Shown: positions 52,670 through 64,000, counted from the stretch's first letter. The stretch is 64,000 nucleotides of DNA from Acanthosepion pharaonis (GCA_903632075.3 CAHIKZ030000957.1:2681001-2745000), one strand, 5' to 3'. Notes: a model not told the origin generated them from the letters alone. A program made the numbers and translations.

Positions 52670-53609
52670 AAACGAGAAGTGAAAGTGAGAGGTGAAAGAG
52701 TAGGAGGGGAAGAGGAGAGGAAGAGAAAAGGGGGAAGAAAGATTTCGTTGATCCTCATAGAGCGATAATGATCTGAAATGCGTAACTGGTAGAAAACGGA
52801 AGAAAGAAAAGAGAAATAAAGACAATTGGGAAAGAAGGGGAAAAGAGGAAGCAGAAAGAAAGCAAAAGGAAAAGAAGAAAAAAAAAGAGAAAGAAGGTAA
52901 AAAAGAAAGACGGAAATAGAAAGAGAGAAAAGAAAGAAAAGAGAAAGAAAAAGAAAGAGAAAAAGAAAGAGAGAAAAAGAAAGAAAAAGAGAAAAAAGAA
53001 AGTGTAAAAGAAATAGTGACCAAGAAAGAGGGAAAAATAGAAATAAAGAAACAAAAAGAAAAAAAGGGGGAAAAAGAAAGAGTCAAAAAGATAAAAGAAT
53101 TAGAAAAAAGAGAAAGCAACAAAAAGAAAGAGAAAAAGAGAGAAAAACGAAAAGGGAAAAAGAAACAGAGAAAAAAGATAGAAAGAAAGAGAAAGAGAAA
53201 AAATAAAAACACAAAAAGAAAAGAAAAAAAGAAAAGGAAAGAGAAATATTAAGAGAGAAAAAGAAAAAGGTTTGAAAATGGGAAAAAGAAGAAAGAAAAA
53301 GAAAAAAATGTAAAAAGGAAGAAACTCTGATAAAAGTGTTGTAGAAAAAAAGAAAGAAGAAAAACTGAGTGAAAAAGAAAGAGAAAAATAAAATAAAGAA
53401 AATAAAGAAGGAAAGAAAGCGAATGGAAATAAAAAAAGAAAGAAAGAAAGAAAGGAAACGAAAAAAGAATGACACGAAAGAAGGAAGGAAAGAAGGAAAG
53501 AAGAAAGAAAGAATGAGAGAAGAAAAACAGAAAAAGTTAACCAGAAAGAAAAATATTGTGAAGGAAGCAAAGGAAGCGAGAATAGAAAGAAAGAAAGAAA
53601 AACAATAAA

Positions 53610-53612
<3 letters not shown>
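52670..53612. repeat. Polypurine tract, GAAA-rich part
   Basis: Nearly all A and G on the plus strand. Open frames on both strands are compositional. Confidence 0.9.
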
Positions 53613-53678
<66 letters not shown>

Positions 53679-53694
53679 TATATATATATATATT
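53613..53694. repeat. (TA)n microsatellite
   Basis: About 80 bp, splitting the polypurine tract. Confidence 0.95.
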
Positions 53695-55105
53695 AGAGAG
53701 AGAGAGGGAGGGAGGGAGGAGGAAAAAGCTACAAATAAAATAATCAATAAAGCAAACGAAAAAAAAAATGAAATGGAGGAAGGAAGGAAGGAACGAAGGA
53801 AGGAAGGTAGGAATGAAGGAGGGAAGGAAGGAACGAAGGAAGGAACGAACGAAGGAAGGAAGGAGGGAAGGAAGGAACGAAGGAACGAAGGAAGGGGGGA
53901 AGGAACGAAGGAAGGGGGGGGAAGGAACGAAGGAAGGAGGGAAGGAACGAAGAAACGAAGGAAGGGAGGGAAGGAACGAACGAACGAAGGAACGAAGGAA
54001 CGAAGGAAGGAAGGAGGGAAGGAAGGAAGGAACGAATGAAGGGAGGGAAGGAAGGGAGGGAAGGAAGGAACGAAGGAACGAAGGAAGGAATGAAGGGAGG
54101 AACGAAGGAAGGAAGGAACGAACGAAGGAACGAACGAAGGAACGAAGGAAGGAAAGAAGTAAGGAACGAAGGAAGGAAGGAAGTAAGGAACGAAGGAAGG
54201 AACGAACGAAAGGAAGGAGGGAACGAACGAAGGAAGGAAGGAACGAAGGAACGAAGGAAGTAAGGAACGAAGGAAGGAAGGAAGGAAGTAACGAAGGAAG
54301 GAAGGAACGAAGGAACGAAGGAAAGTAACGAAGGAACGAAGGAAAGGAACGAAGGAACGAAGGAACGAAGGAACGAAGGAAGGAAGGAAGGAACGAAGGA
54401 ACGAAGGAAGGAACGAAGGAAGGAACGAAGGCAGGAACGAAGGAACGAAGGAAGGAAGAAGGAACGAAGGAAGTAAGGAACGAAGGAAGTAAGGAACGAA
54501 GGAAGTAAGGGGCGAAGGAAGGAAGGAAGTAAGGAACGAAGGAAGGAAGGATCGAAGGAAAAAACGAAGGAAGGAACGAAGGAACGAAGGAAGTAAGTAA
54601 GGAAGGAAGGAAGGAAGGAAGGAAGGAACGAAGGAAGGAAGGAAGGAAGGAACGAAGGAAGTAAGGAAGGAAGGAACGAAGGAAGGAAGTAAGGAACGAA
54701 GGAGGGAAGGAAGTAAGGAACGAAGGAAGGAAGGAAGTAAGGAACGAACGATGGAACGAAGGAAGTAAGTAACGAAGGAAGGAAGGAACGAAGGAAGTAA
54801 GGAACGAAGGAAGGAAGGAACGAAGGAAGGAAGGAAGGAAGGGAGGGACGAAGGAAGTAAGGAACGAAGGAAGGAAGGAAGTAAGGAACGAAGGAAGGAA
54901 GGAAGAAACGAAGGAAGGAAGGAACGAAGGAACGAAGGAAGGAAGGAACGAACGAAGGAACGAAGGAAGTAAGGAACGAAGGAAGGAAGGAAGTAAGTAA
55001 CGAAGGAAGGAAGGAAGGAAACGAAGGAACGAAGGAAGGAAGGAACGAAGGAACGAAGGAAGTAAGGAACGAAAGAATGAAGGAAGGAAAAACCAGAAAA
55101 CTTAA
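53695..55105. repeat. (GGAA)n / GGAACGAA array, 1.4 kb
   Basis: Mixed GGAAGGAA, GGAACGAA and GGAAGTAA tetramer words. Every CpG is in a GAACGAA word, giving a dense regular CpG pattern in purine-rich DNA. The 479-codon minus-strand frame (SFLPSFVPSFLRSF) is a repeat artefact. Confidence 0.97.
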
Positions 55106-55136
55106 CTAGAAACATAGAAAGATTGTCAAGGATGCA

Positions 55137-55168
<32 letters not shown>

Positions 55169-55850
55169 AAAATTATGGCAAAATTGATCCTGAAAGTGAG
55201 GGGAAGTTGATGAGAAGAGAATGATTGAGAGAGAAGGGGTCGTTGGAAGAAGAAAATAGAAAATTAAAAAACAAAGAAGAACAAAAGAATTACAGAAATA
55301 AAGGAAGAAAGAAATTATGAATGAAATAAGAAGAAAATATAAGGCTACAAGAAGTAAATGAAAATCTAGATATAATGAAAGACTGAAAAAGAGAAAACTG
55401 GCGTAAGACAAAGAAAGAAAGAAAAAAAGAAAGAAAGAAAGAAAGAAATGAGAAAAGAGATAGAAAAAAATTTTGAATGAGAAAAACGGGAACGACAACG
55501 AATGAACGCTGAAAGGAAAAAGGGAGAAAAAAGAGGAAAAAAGGGAGTGAAAAGGAAAGTTTGAAACAGAAAGAAAGCTAGAAAGAAAAGTTGGAAAAAA
55601 ATGCAGAAAAGAAACTCAAAAAGTAGAAAGACATAAGTGAAAGAAAGAAAGAAAGAAAGAAAGAAAGAAAAATGAAAGCAAAATGAAAAAGAGAAGGAAC
55701 AAAAAAGGAGAAAGAAAAGCTGATAAAAAGAAATTCTGAAAGAAGTTGTCAAGGAAAGAAGAAAAGAAAAGGAAAATAAAAAGAAATGAAGAAAGGAAGT
55801 GACGATAAAGAAAGAAAAAAAAAGAAAGCTTTTGTGATATCGAAGTAAAA
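55106..55850. repeat. Polypurine tract, GAAA-rich 3' part
   Basis: AAAG/GAAA-rich, less regular than the preceding array. Confidence 0.85.
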
Positions 55851-56540
55851 TTCAGTCGTTGTGTGAAACTTGGTTTAATGCGCCGACCGCTTTGTGAAAT
55901 GTATGCAAAGGACGTTTGTTTTGAAAGTGCGGTGTATTGGCCACATCTGGACGGATGTATGGCAAACATAATACGCTTTTGATGACCTCCCCCTCCCGCT
56001 CAGTCCTGCTTTTCCGTCCACTGTGAAGTGCATCAATAGGTAATTGCTAACTGGTAGTGGCATTTTAGAGTAAATTGTCTGTTGCCAATCGAGAAGGAAA
56101 GCAAAAGAGACCGAAGGCTTACCGACTGCTTTCTACGGCACGATGATCAGAGACGTTTAATCTGCCGTTAAAATAAACATGTCTTGCTCATAAATAGACA
56201 AAGGCAAATGCGTCTATTTGAGGGCATACTTTTCTTGGACCCTGTCAAGGTTAACAACAAAGGTAACAGCTGTGTTTTAAATACCGGCATAGATTTTAAT
56301 AGTTTTTCGAGAGTGGTTTTACGCGGGATGGTAAGCTACCCAATCTCATCACTATCGACCAACTTTTGTGAAGATAAGGGAGAAGCGTGTTCTTGCCTTT
56401 CCGGAAGCTGGAAGGACGAATTGATGTAAAACCTCTCTATCTTTCACGTTCTTATAGTGGTTAACTGGGGCAGGAAATGGCTTGCAAAGGCTAAAGCCTC
56501 CAAAACGAAACTGCTCTCATAGAGAAATTTTCTTGCGCGC
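55851..56540. other. Unassigned sequence
   Basis: Balanced composition with short open frames (minus 55875-56063; plus 56184-56429). No protein family recognised, no splice or promoter evidence that I trust. Confidence 0.35.
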
Positions 56541-57225
56541 CATCAACATGGCTGATGTTAGACTCATGAAGAGTAACATCGAATCAACTGCTGAATCTCC
56601 TGCAAGGAAAGTTGGGTTACTGTGTTCATACCAGAAACTTTTTCTCGTCAGTGTCCATTTTGCACATTTACATCTTTACCATTCGCCCATGCATTGAATA
56701 CTGTTGACCGTTCTGGTCTGGTCCTCCTGCTATTAATCTCGAGGTTCTTTACAAAATCCAAAGAAGGATCGCTAATGTAATCGATCCTGACTTGGACTTC
56801 AGTCACTTTCACACCGACGTGATGTGGCTTCTCTCTGTCTTTTCATGGCAACTCTTCTTAGTCTGTAACCCTCTACCTAGAGAGACTCCCATGAGGATGC
56901 TTCACAGATCACTACAATCTTAACCAATTCAAATCTAGGCTCAACTGCTATCTTCCCCAACTATCTGTATAAATTATGTCTCTTACTCTGTAAACCTATA
57001 CCTTGAGCGGCTCCCGGGACTTATACAGAGTAAAAATCATCGCCATATCTGGTCTATTGCTCCTGCTATTCATCTCGAGGTTCATGGCAAAATCCAAAGA
57101 AGGATCTCTAATGTAATAAATCCTGACTTGAAATCTCGACTTCAGTCACTTTCTCACCAACATGACATGGCTTCTCTCTGTCTTTTCTACAATCGAGTTG
57201 GTACAATGTATCGGCTTTTTGTTAT
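56541..57225 (+). pseudogene. CR1/Jockey-like LINE fragment with partial duplication
   Basis: INMADVRLMKSNIES, SPARKVGLLCSY open the copy; then degraded KIQRRIANVIDPDL and GYFTDHYNLNQFKSRLNCYL-like parts. 57035-57195 repeats the KIQRRI/LQSLSH segment of 56712-56850, so two partial insertions or an internal duplication. Confidence 0.75.
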
Positions 57226-57547
57226 GTTGGTGTTGCTTAAAGAGGAAGTATATTTTCGATTTTTTTTATAGCTAAAATCATCCTTTGTTCCAGCCCGAGT
57301 GAGTTTGTGATATCAAACAGATAAAGATTAAGGATTCCATGGAATTGGAAGCAAATGTTAACAAAATAGCAGGTATGCTCAGAATCAGGAAGAAAGAGTT
57401 ACCTTGGATACATATTGAAGAAGGGGGTATTGTAGAACTTAAGTTTCACATGGCATCTTGAGTGTAAGAAAAGATAAGGAAAGGGGCCGATTTTTAATGC
57501 GATACGACCGTAAGACCTGTCTTCAACAGCTAGTAAATCTGACCATT
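57226..57547. other. Unassigned sequence
   Basis: No gene or repeat recognised. Confidence 0.4.
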
Positions 57548-58625
57548 TAGAACAGGAGTCTCTAACTCTTTTTTTTTTACATCATCGCCCACTTTCACAT
57601 GGAAACATTTTCCACCCACCATCTGTAAAATAAATATTAAAAAACATACAAGTGATTGGTAAATCAGGTTTTGACAGACCCTTTGCTTGTTTTGATAAAT
57701 TCGAGATGGTCAATGTGACAAAAAAAAAAGTAAAAACAATTTTATATTAAACTAGACTACATCGGTTACTGACGGTACAGGTCATAAAACATTGAAGTTT
57801 ATTTCAGCATTAAAAAAAATCTGTTTGAAGAAAGTTGAAATAAAAATACTTACAGTATAAAGAACTCGTATTTTTAAATCTTATTCACTTAAAATATTTT
57901 TTAAATCAGGTTAACTTAATATTTTTAATATGCCAAAAAATGCTTTTAAATCATATTCCCTTGCAAATATTTTTTAAATATTTAAAATATTTCTTGTTTA
58001 AACAAAGTTAAATATAAATAATTGCTCTACAAACAACAGGGCGAAACGGCAAAGCGGGATCTATTTGTGTTTGTCTTTAATTAAAAAAATTGTATGCTTG
58101 AAGAAAGTTGAAATAAAAATACTTACTGCATAAACAACACGTATTTTTAAATCTTATTCACTTAAATCAGATTAACTTAAATCATTATACGCCGGACAGA
58201 TTCACCACACAAGCACGCACGCAATCACAGTGTTATATAGATAAAACGTTAATTCTTAATTTTACTTTGTCATCTTTGTCTATTTATATCCAAACAAAAT
58301 ATTCGTCTAAAGAACTATCTGGATGCTAATGAACCTTCTCAAAACTCTAGAAAATAATAAAATAGTTCTTGTTTGTAGAGATATTTATATCTTACCTAGG
58401 AATGTGAGTTATTAGGGCCTTTTTAATACAGGTTCTTGAATTTTTCTTTTGTATATTTTTTCGTGTAGCATAAGTTAAAATGCGTTTTTAATATTCAAAT
58501 TCATATATCGCCTACCAAAATTTCCAGTCGCCCGCCATTTTCTTTATAGTTGTTCATCGCCCAACCAACTGTTGAAATCGCCCACCAGAGGGTGATATCA
58601 CTTAAGTTGGAAAACTCTAGGTTAG
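57548..58625. mobile_element. hAT-like non-autonomous element (tentative)
   Basis: Ends resemble each other in inverse (ACAGGAGTCTCTAACTC near 57551; TTGGAAAACTCTAGGTTA near 58611) and enclose repeated CATCGCCCAC / ATCGCCCACC blocks. An internal direct duplication lies at about 57820-57890 and 58090-58160 (GAAGAAAGTTGAAATAAAAA). No transposase. Confidence 0.45.
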
Positions 58626-58848
58626 ATGATGAATCAATTAAATACAGCTTTGTATGCGTCAGCAAATATTTTAAATAAACAATAATAACAGGAACAAAGA
58701 ACTATAGAAAAAAATTTAAAAAAAATATGAATAGAATTACATTGAATAAATTTGAAGAAACATGAATAAAATATATGAAGAGGAAAATAAAAGGAAGATT
58801 TATAATTAAGTGAATTAGATTGTTTAAAAGTCTCACAGTTCAATCTGT
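58626..58848. other. AT-rich unassigned sequence
   Basis: Minus-strand open frame of 69 codons, not recognised. Confidence 0.35.
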
Positions 58849-58849
58849 T

Positions 58850-59520
58850 TGGTCAAATGTCTCGGCTTTTTTGGTAAGTTAGCGGCGCTTAAAAAAAGTT
58901 GGCTCCCCTGTGCCGCGCCAGGAAATTTTTTTCTCGCCGGAGTCGATCCTTCAAATCTACAAATCAACCATTCGCCTTTGCATGGATTATTGCTGGCATA
59001 TATGGTCTGGTGCCCCTTATATTTGTCTCAAGGTTCTTGATAAGATCCAGAGACGGATATGCAATGTAATTGACCCTGATCTGGCATCTCGTCTGCAGTC
59101 ACTCTCTCACAGACGAGCCGTCGCCTCCCTCTGTCTTTTTTACAAATACTTTCAAGGTAACTGCTCCGAGGAGCTGCTTTCACTGGTTCCCAGACTTCAT
59201 GAATTTAAGCGTTCTACTAGGCTGGCATTCCGCTCTCACCCTTTCACTGTCGAAACTGTTAAATGTAGCCGTCTCTTCTACTCCAATGGCTTCATATCTC
59301 GCACATCTCGCCTGTGGAACTCCCTCCTCTTTTCCTGATAGCTATAATCTCCAACTATTCAAATGTAACGTCAATCTACGTCTCCAGGTGCCTTGATCTA
59401 TCCCCTATCCTTCTCTTCACCCTTTCCTCTATCACTCCTATTTGCTATCGCCCCAACTCTCTGTAACCCTTTGCGTGCTAGTGGCTTCACACCTTGCTTG
59501 GGGTGAAACCCTTAAAAAAA
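58850..59520 (+). pseudogene. CR1/Jockey-like LINE 3' end, best preserved
   Basis: Open for 142 codons: PESILQIYKSTIRLCMDYC, HIWSGAP, LDKIQRRICNVIDPDLASRL, SLSHRRAVASLCLFYKYF, LLSLVPRLHEFKRSTRLAF, FISRTSRLWNSLL; one shift later DSYNLQLFKCNVNLRLQ. The 3' UTR ends with CCTTGCTTGGGGTGAAACCC and an A-rich tail, so the true 3' terminus is present. 5'-truncated at about 58850. RT palm and endonuclease absent. Confidence 0.9.
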
Positions 59521-59810
59521 AGAAAAAAAGTTCCTTTTGATTTTTTGTTTGTTTTCTTTTACGGCATATCAAGATCTGAATACTTCACATCTTGTACTTT
59601 TAACTAAATTATCTAGGCACACATTAAACACATTTATAATTTAAATAAAAAATACGAGATAGACGGTATACACTTTATTTGTTCTTTATTTTATCCTTCT
59701 GTTGGATTCCAATCCATATTTGATGTACATTTGTGAAACACACCTATTCTATAGTTAATAGACTCTCCCACCTAATATAAGTAGTAGGAGTAAGAGAAAC
59801 GATGGTCAGT
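59521..59810. other. Unassigned; short GGCATATCAA match
   Basis: 59555-59580 has TTTTACGGCATATCAAG, a fragment of the 79-bp repeat family. Otherwise AT-rich. Confidence 0.45.
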
Positions 59811-60290
59811 CAATGTCGGACGACCGGCTGAACGGTTGAACTCTCTGCCTTCGGGCGGGGAGGAATCCGAACGAGGGTACGCCGAAGGACGGAGTCTCGT
59901 TCGGGGAGGTAAACCGACCCTGAACCCGTTTATACGGGTTCAAAGGGTATATTTTTGGCCGAGCCCACGGGCTCGGAGAACCCACGGGCTCGGAGAACCC
60001 ATGTTAAACCGGCCTTGTGCCACATGATACCCTCGTGGGGGGGTGACTAAATACTAGTCAATGTCGAACGACAGTCGAACTCTCTGCCTTCGGGCAGAGA
60101 GGAACCCGGACGAGACTATGCCGAAGGGCAGAGTTTCGCCTGGGGAGGTAGACAGACCCGATCCCGTTTATGCGGGGTCTACGGGGATTTTTTGGCCGAG
60201 CGTACGGGCTCGGGAATCCCATATTAAATTCGGCCTTGTGCCACATGTGACTGCGTGGGGCAGTTACTAAATAGCGTCGATGCCGGACGA
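59811..60290 (+). repeat. Tandem pair of a GC-rich repeat
   Basis: Two units of about 235-240 bp (about 59811-60045 and 60056-60290) share GAACTCTCTGCCTTCGGGC, GGGGAGGTA and GGCCTTGTGCCACATG. The GGCCTTGTGCCACAT end is also in SINE-B. In unit 1 CCCACGGGCTCGGAGAA is itself duplicated. 28630-28720 is a partial third copy. GC content is well above the surroundings. Confidence 0.85.
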
Positions 60291-61744
60291 CAGTAGTCTA
60301 CAGTTAGTCGAATACGAAAGTAGTCAGCGACCACAACAAGATTACTCTGCGTAATACCTATTATATCAAGTTCCCTAACGTTTTGTACGTCGAACCGATT
60401 TTAGGGCGGATTTAGTACAAATACAAGACTCCACTGCGAAATAACTCCACAACAATTTGACCCCAAATTCATAATTTTACCCAGTATTACTATCTCTCGT
60501 TTCTGCAATACTGCATAACGAGTAGATAATAAATACTTGTTTTTTTTTTTGTTTCCATAAATGACCGTATCTCATTTTTACGAGTTTTATGTATATATAA
60601 ATGTTAGGTGGGGTTATGATTATTTATTCAGAGTTATAAGTCTCCTACAAGTGAAAGAAAGAAAAAAGGAAAGAAAAAAAGAAAGAAAGAAGGCAGGCGA
60701 GAGAAAGAAAGAAAGAAAGAAAGAAGATAGGGGATGCGATAATCCTCCTATGGATTTAACGTCTGCTTCAGTGAAATAGAAAAACATGTCAGTTTTAAAT
60801 CTTCTCGTTTGTACACTTTTACTTCTTTAAGTAATGACCTATATTCGTACTCATGATTGTTATTGCCCTATTTAAAATTATCAAGCTCAAATATTTAACA
60901 TTACGATAGAGAGATATCCGCTGGTATTTTATCGCCATTGAATTCACAAGGAGACTATTTAATTATGATTCATCAGGAAATTCAAATAGCGAAGCCATGA
61001 AATCTTTCACTGTGACTACTCGTTATTTTTATTATTTTTTAAAAGAGTAGTAATAATTTCTTGAATAAGAAAAAAACTAAAAGGCGGTCTACAGCATAAT
61101 GTTAGTGTGTGTAACCTTAGTTTGCATTGTTAGTCATTCTCTTCTATCCTTTCATGACACACTTTTCCAGTTAAACAAAGACGATAAAAATAAATAAAAT
61201 AAAAATTCCTTGCTTTCCTTTCCTTCCTTATCCTCACCGGGGGGAGAGACGCCTTCTGAAAAGAGTTTTATCTCTTGCTCTAGATAATAAAAGGGTGACA
61301 CGGAGACATGCTTTTCTGGAAAAAAATGTTATCGTCTGCTTTTAAGAGAGAAGGGGAGTTGGCTTTGTTAGAAAAAAAAAAAGATATTAACCAAAGAAAA
61401 TAAATGAATAAAGAAAGACGTTGCAATAATAAGGGGGAGGATGCAGATTTAATGGAATACTCCTCCTAATGTATTTATTTAATTTTTTTTTTTTTAACTG
61501 TTTTTGATTTTCTTCCCTTCTGGTGAAATTAGGATGACGCACAGCGTCAGTGAACAGCGAATAGATAAAGAAACAGTCCTTCTTCCATTTGTTACCAGTT
61601 TCTGAATCCATTTTTCAACTCGTCTTTGTGAAGTGACAGTGATGAACTGATTGCAAGGAATTCTCTAGACAGCAGTTGAGTTTTAAAAACAAGGCCGGTG
61701 TGTATTGTTAGTCAAAATCTGGGAATCATTTAAAGCTTTCTAAT
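60291..61744. other. Unassigned; one GAAA-rich run
   Basis: 60653-60730 is purine-rich (GAAA)n. The remainder is AT-rich without recognisable coding, RNA or repeat features. Confidence 0.45.
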
Positions 61745-62321
61745 CTAAATAAATAAACGGTAAATTCTGTCTGTCCATCCAAGTGTCTGTAACCTATCTA
61801 ACTTGGATCACATTTGATCTAAATAGACATATTATATCTTTTTTGGAAGCAGGATGATCCTGGGATTGAAAATCTGTCCTTCATCTGTTGCTTGAAAAAT
61901 CTAGTATTGTGTCGAGATGAGGAGGGAACAGTTAAAAATTCAATTTTTAAAATAACTGAAAAAAAATTAATGATTAAAGTAACACAACACTTTGTTTTTT
62001 GTTTTAAATTCAGTTTAAAATATCTCCAAAACTTTGCAAATTGAGGTAATCAATTTTATTTCTTCAAAATACCAACGAATCAGAATTCAAGTGTAAAGTT
62101 CCGCAAAGTTTATGATTTGAAGAACTCAATTTTGGACCTGAATTGCAATTTCGGCCCAAATCGGTCTTTTGATCTGAACTGGACTTAGAGCTCGGCTCAA
62201 AGTTACATTGAGGTTTTGAAGTTCCATCGGGTGAATTGAAAAATTCAAAGTTATTTTCTTCAAAATTATCATTGCTTTTCTCTAAGTTAGACAGGAGGTC
62301 TTTCTAGTTTGGGGCTAGAGA
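61745..62321. other. Unassigned sequence
   Basis: Starts TTCTGTCTGTCCATCCAAG, a style of start also seen in Helitron-like elements, but no end structure was found. 62070-62260 is low-complexity AT-rich. Confidence 0.35.
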
Positions 62322-62380
62322 CGCAATTAGCCAACCACAGTCTAATTAGCCCTCCGCAGGCTAATTAGCCTACCGCACAC
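62322..62380 (+). repeat. Short tandem repeat, CTAATTAGCC units
   Basis: Three units of about 20 bp (AATTAGCC plus ACCACAGT / CTCCGCAGG / TACCGCAC). Confidence 0.8.
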
Positions 62381-62454
62381 TTTTAAGTCAGTTAAAAAAT
62401 AAAATGAAAATGACTTATTTCAAATATTTTATTAGTCTGATATGCAAATTTTTA

Positions 62455-62900
62455 TCACCATTGAAAATCCAAAGAAGAATTTGCAATGTTAATGGTCTTG
62501 ACCTTGCATTTCGACTTCAATCACTATCCACGTTGTTTTCCCGCGTTTTTCTGATAAATAGTATAATGATAATTATAATGGTTGCCAGATTTTATGTATT
62601 TAAGTGCAGTGCTAGATTGGCGCCAAATTCTCGTCAATTTACAGTTGAAATGGTTAGATGTAACCGTAAGTTCTATGTCGATAGTTTCTTCTCTCCAAAT
62701 TCACTTCCGACTTCTACGTTCCCAGTCAACTTTTAACTTTAAAAATTTAAATGAGAAGTCAATCATTATGTTCTGTTTTCTTAATTGTTGTTCTTTTATT
62801 GTCCCCTCTTCATAACTGTTCTTTTTTATTATTCTCATACTCTCTAGCTCCCTTGCATCTTAGCGGCTTTATTCCCTTGCTTGGGAGGAAATGATTATAA
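62455..62900 (+). pseudogene. CR1/Jockey-like LINE 3' end
   Basis: PLKIQRRICNVNGLDLAFRL, FKCSARLA, FTVEMVRCNRKFYVDSFF in one frame, then VNFNFKNLNEKSIIM in another. 3' tail TTGCATCTTAGCGGC. Confidence 0.8.
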
Positions 62901-62909
62901 AAAAATATT

Positions 62910-63002
62910 TAGATCTGTCTATATTTCTGAGATGGTGTATTATGTACACTATTTAAATTATTCGGACTATTGTCCTCATCTTTGTCACCATATTTATTAC
63001 AA
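62910..63002 (-). mobile_element. PLE-tail-like fragment
   Basis: Minus strand AATATGGTGACAAAGATGAG, GACAATAGTCCGAATAAT, TATAGACAGATC: the 3' part of the CTGAAGAAGG module family. Confidence 0.65.
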
Positions 63003-63007
63003 CTAGG

Positions 63008-63226
63008 TTTAAAACCGCCCTAATCTTTTCTGATGAGCGCTTGAAATAAGACAAACAATATCTGACAGTATAGCAGTCTTCCTCTTTGGCACTGATGCTG
63101 TTTATTATTTGCTTTTTATATACAGTAATGTTTTATGCTATAGTTTAGATTAGTTGATCTATGGCCACTTCAACCCTTGAGTCATACAGTTTCAAAGTCA
63201 TTCTCACTTTTTGACTTGGAATCATG

Positions 63227-63261
<35 letters not shown>

Positions 63262-63495
63262 GCATGCTATAGTTAGTGGATAAAAGTCCTCATTATCAAC
63301 GCAAATTACTAAGTAGTTTATCTCGAACTGAAGACACAAAAACAAATTTTTACTATGTAACGTAAAAAATTAAAAACTAAAAACGAATACACTATTTACA
63401 TTATTCGGACTATCGTCCTCATCTTTGTTGCCATATTTATTGCAACATTTCGGCCGTTGTACGCTCCGGCCTTCTTCAGGTGGTTGGAATGTCGA
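63008..63495 (-). mobile_element. Element E, inverted copy of 16430-16960
   Basis: Same body, including the (TA)n array (63225-63259), ending with ACCTGAAGAAGGCCGGAGCG and GGCCGAAATGTTGC. Here the CTGAAGAAGG module is better preserved than in the 16.4 kb copy. Confidence 0.85.
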
Positions 63496-63496
63496 A

Positions 63497-63665
63497 CTGA
63501 ACATTTTATTTCTCTCACTAAGGTAGTCTGTTCTAGTTCCACGTGCCATGTTTAATGGATGTCAGTTACCAGTTATCTCCTGTTAATTTCCATCTCCAAG
63601 TTCTCCACTGCCTTAACTGGGTATTGAACTCACACTCTTCAGTGGTAGGACCCAAAGAGTGTGAG
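63497..63665 (-). mobile_element. SINE body and head upstream of element E
   Basis: Minus strand: GAGTTCAATACCCAG (B-box side), TTGGAGATGGAAATTAAC, AACATGGCACGTGGAACTAG. It joins directly to the CTGAAGAAGG module, as at 27181 and 31000. Confidence 0.7.
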
Positions 63666-63687
63666 TTGGGAGGAAATGATTATGCTT

Positions 63688-63765
63688 TCCGACCAACTTT
63701 AATCTTCAAAAATTTAAATACAGTGTCAGTCGCTATCTACTGTTTTCCTGATTACTCTTCTATTC
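63688..63765 (+). pseudogene. CR1/Jockey-like LINE tail fragment
   Basis: FRPTLIFKNLNT- and SVAIYCFPDY-like residues, the FNLQKFKCNVNRYLL block of the family in degraded form. Confidence 0.6.
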
Positions 63766-64000
63766 AGTGCCGGATTTAGCAGACTGAAGCCACGGGCCCC
63801 AAAATCTGGAGGTTCTCCAACCAAGGTGTATAATATTTTTGACGTAGGACTTCCTTACACATGCTGTCATAACGTATTGGAATCTCTAAATAATCCTTCG
63901 GTAATTTTAAACACTTGTCATCATCCTCGGCTTTACACAAATTGTTTAATTTTAGAACACTTCCGTTTTCCTCCGCAAGTGAAAATGGGAGATTTGGAAT
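63766..64000. other. Unassigned; possible hAT-like left end
   Basis: CAGTGCCGGATTTAGCAGAC...CCACGGGCCCC resembles the left end of a widespread hAT-type non-autonomous repeat. The element would continue past the window edge. Confidence 0.35.

Noticed and set aside
53676..55115. 479-codon minus-strand open frame
   Set aside because: SFLPSFVPSFLRSF repeats are the translation of (GGAA)n; other frames are equally open.
63010..63060. CTGATGAGCGCTTGAAATAAGAC in element E as a hammerhead
   Set aside because: No workable helix II hairpin and no NUH triplet at the right place, despite CTGATGA and GAAA.

Overview
This window looks like non-coding, repeat-saturated DNA from an animal genome, most likely a lophotrochozoan and plausibly a cephalopod mollusc. 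The inference rests on AT-rich sequence, dozens of (TA)n arrays, GATA/TATC tetranucleotide arrays, tRNA-derived SINEs, RTE-like and CR1/Jockey-like LINE remnants, Penelope-like (PLE) fragments, Tc1/mariner relics and a Helitron-like element. No lineage-diagnostic gene is present, so the species is not established. I find no intact host protein-coding gene. Nearly all long open frames are translations of simple repeats, and the remaining coding signal is decayed transposon protein.

Layout. 0.3-7.1 kb: PLE reverse-transcriptase remnant, a TATC array, a SINE trimer inside a LINE, and several PLE-type repeat tails with hammerhead-like folds. 7.8-10.9 kb: a 3.1 kb polypyrimidine tract. 11-20 kb: LINEs, SINEs, Helitron and PLE tails, foldback palindromes. 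21-23.7 kb: a cluster of one AT-rich element ending in a 79-bp tandem array. 24-34 kb: LINE tails, Tc1 relics, a Helitron-like element, SINEs fused to PLE-like tails, and a 5S rRNA-like sequence followed by a tRNA-derived SINE. 35-38 kb: two GATA arrays around a tandem array made from the 3' coding end of an RTE-like LINE. 38-46 kb: LINE pieces in both orientations, one split by a SINE with a target-site duplication. 47-51 kb: a canonical-looking hammerhead ribozyme, a Tc1-like transposon with IR/DR ends, a mariner-like relic and an 80-bp minisatellite. 52.7-55.8 kb: a 3.1 kb polypurine tract. 56-64 kb: more LINE tails, a GC-richer tandem pair, and a near-identical inverted copy of the 16.4 kb element.

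How the parts relate. Most of the window is layered insertion: SINEs inside LINEs, and (TA)n arrays carried within mobile repeats. The most interesting theme is self-cleaving RNA. At least six sequence-unrelated repeat families can be folded by eye into hammerhead ribozymes: a CUGANGA-like box, helix II, GAAA, and closing helix I. Five of the six have the very short helix III (GAAAC, 2-5 nt, GUH) known from Penelope-like elements and retrozymes. The copy at 47094-47138 keeps every core residue and a perfect helix I. These are manual folds; none was computed or searched.
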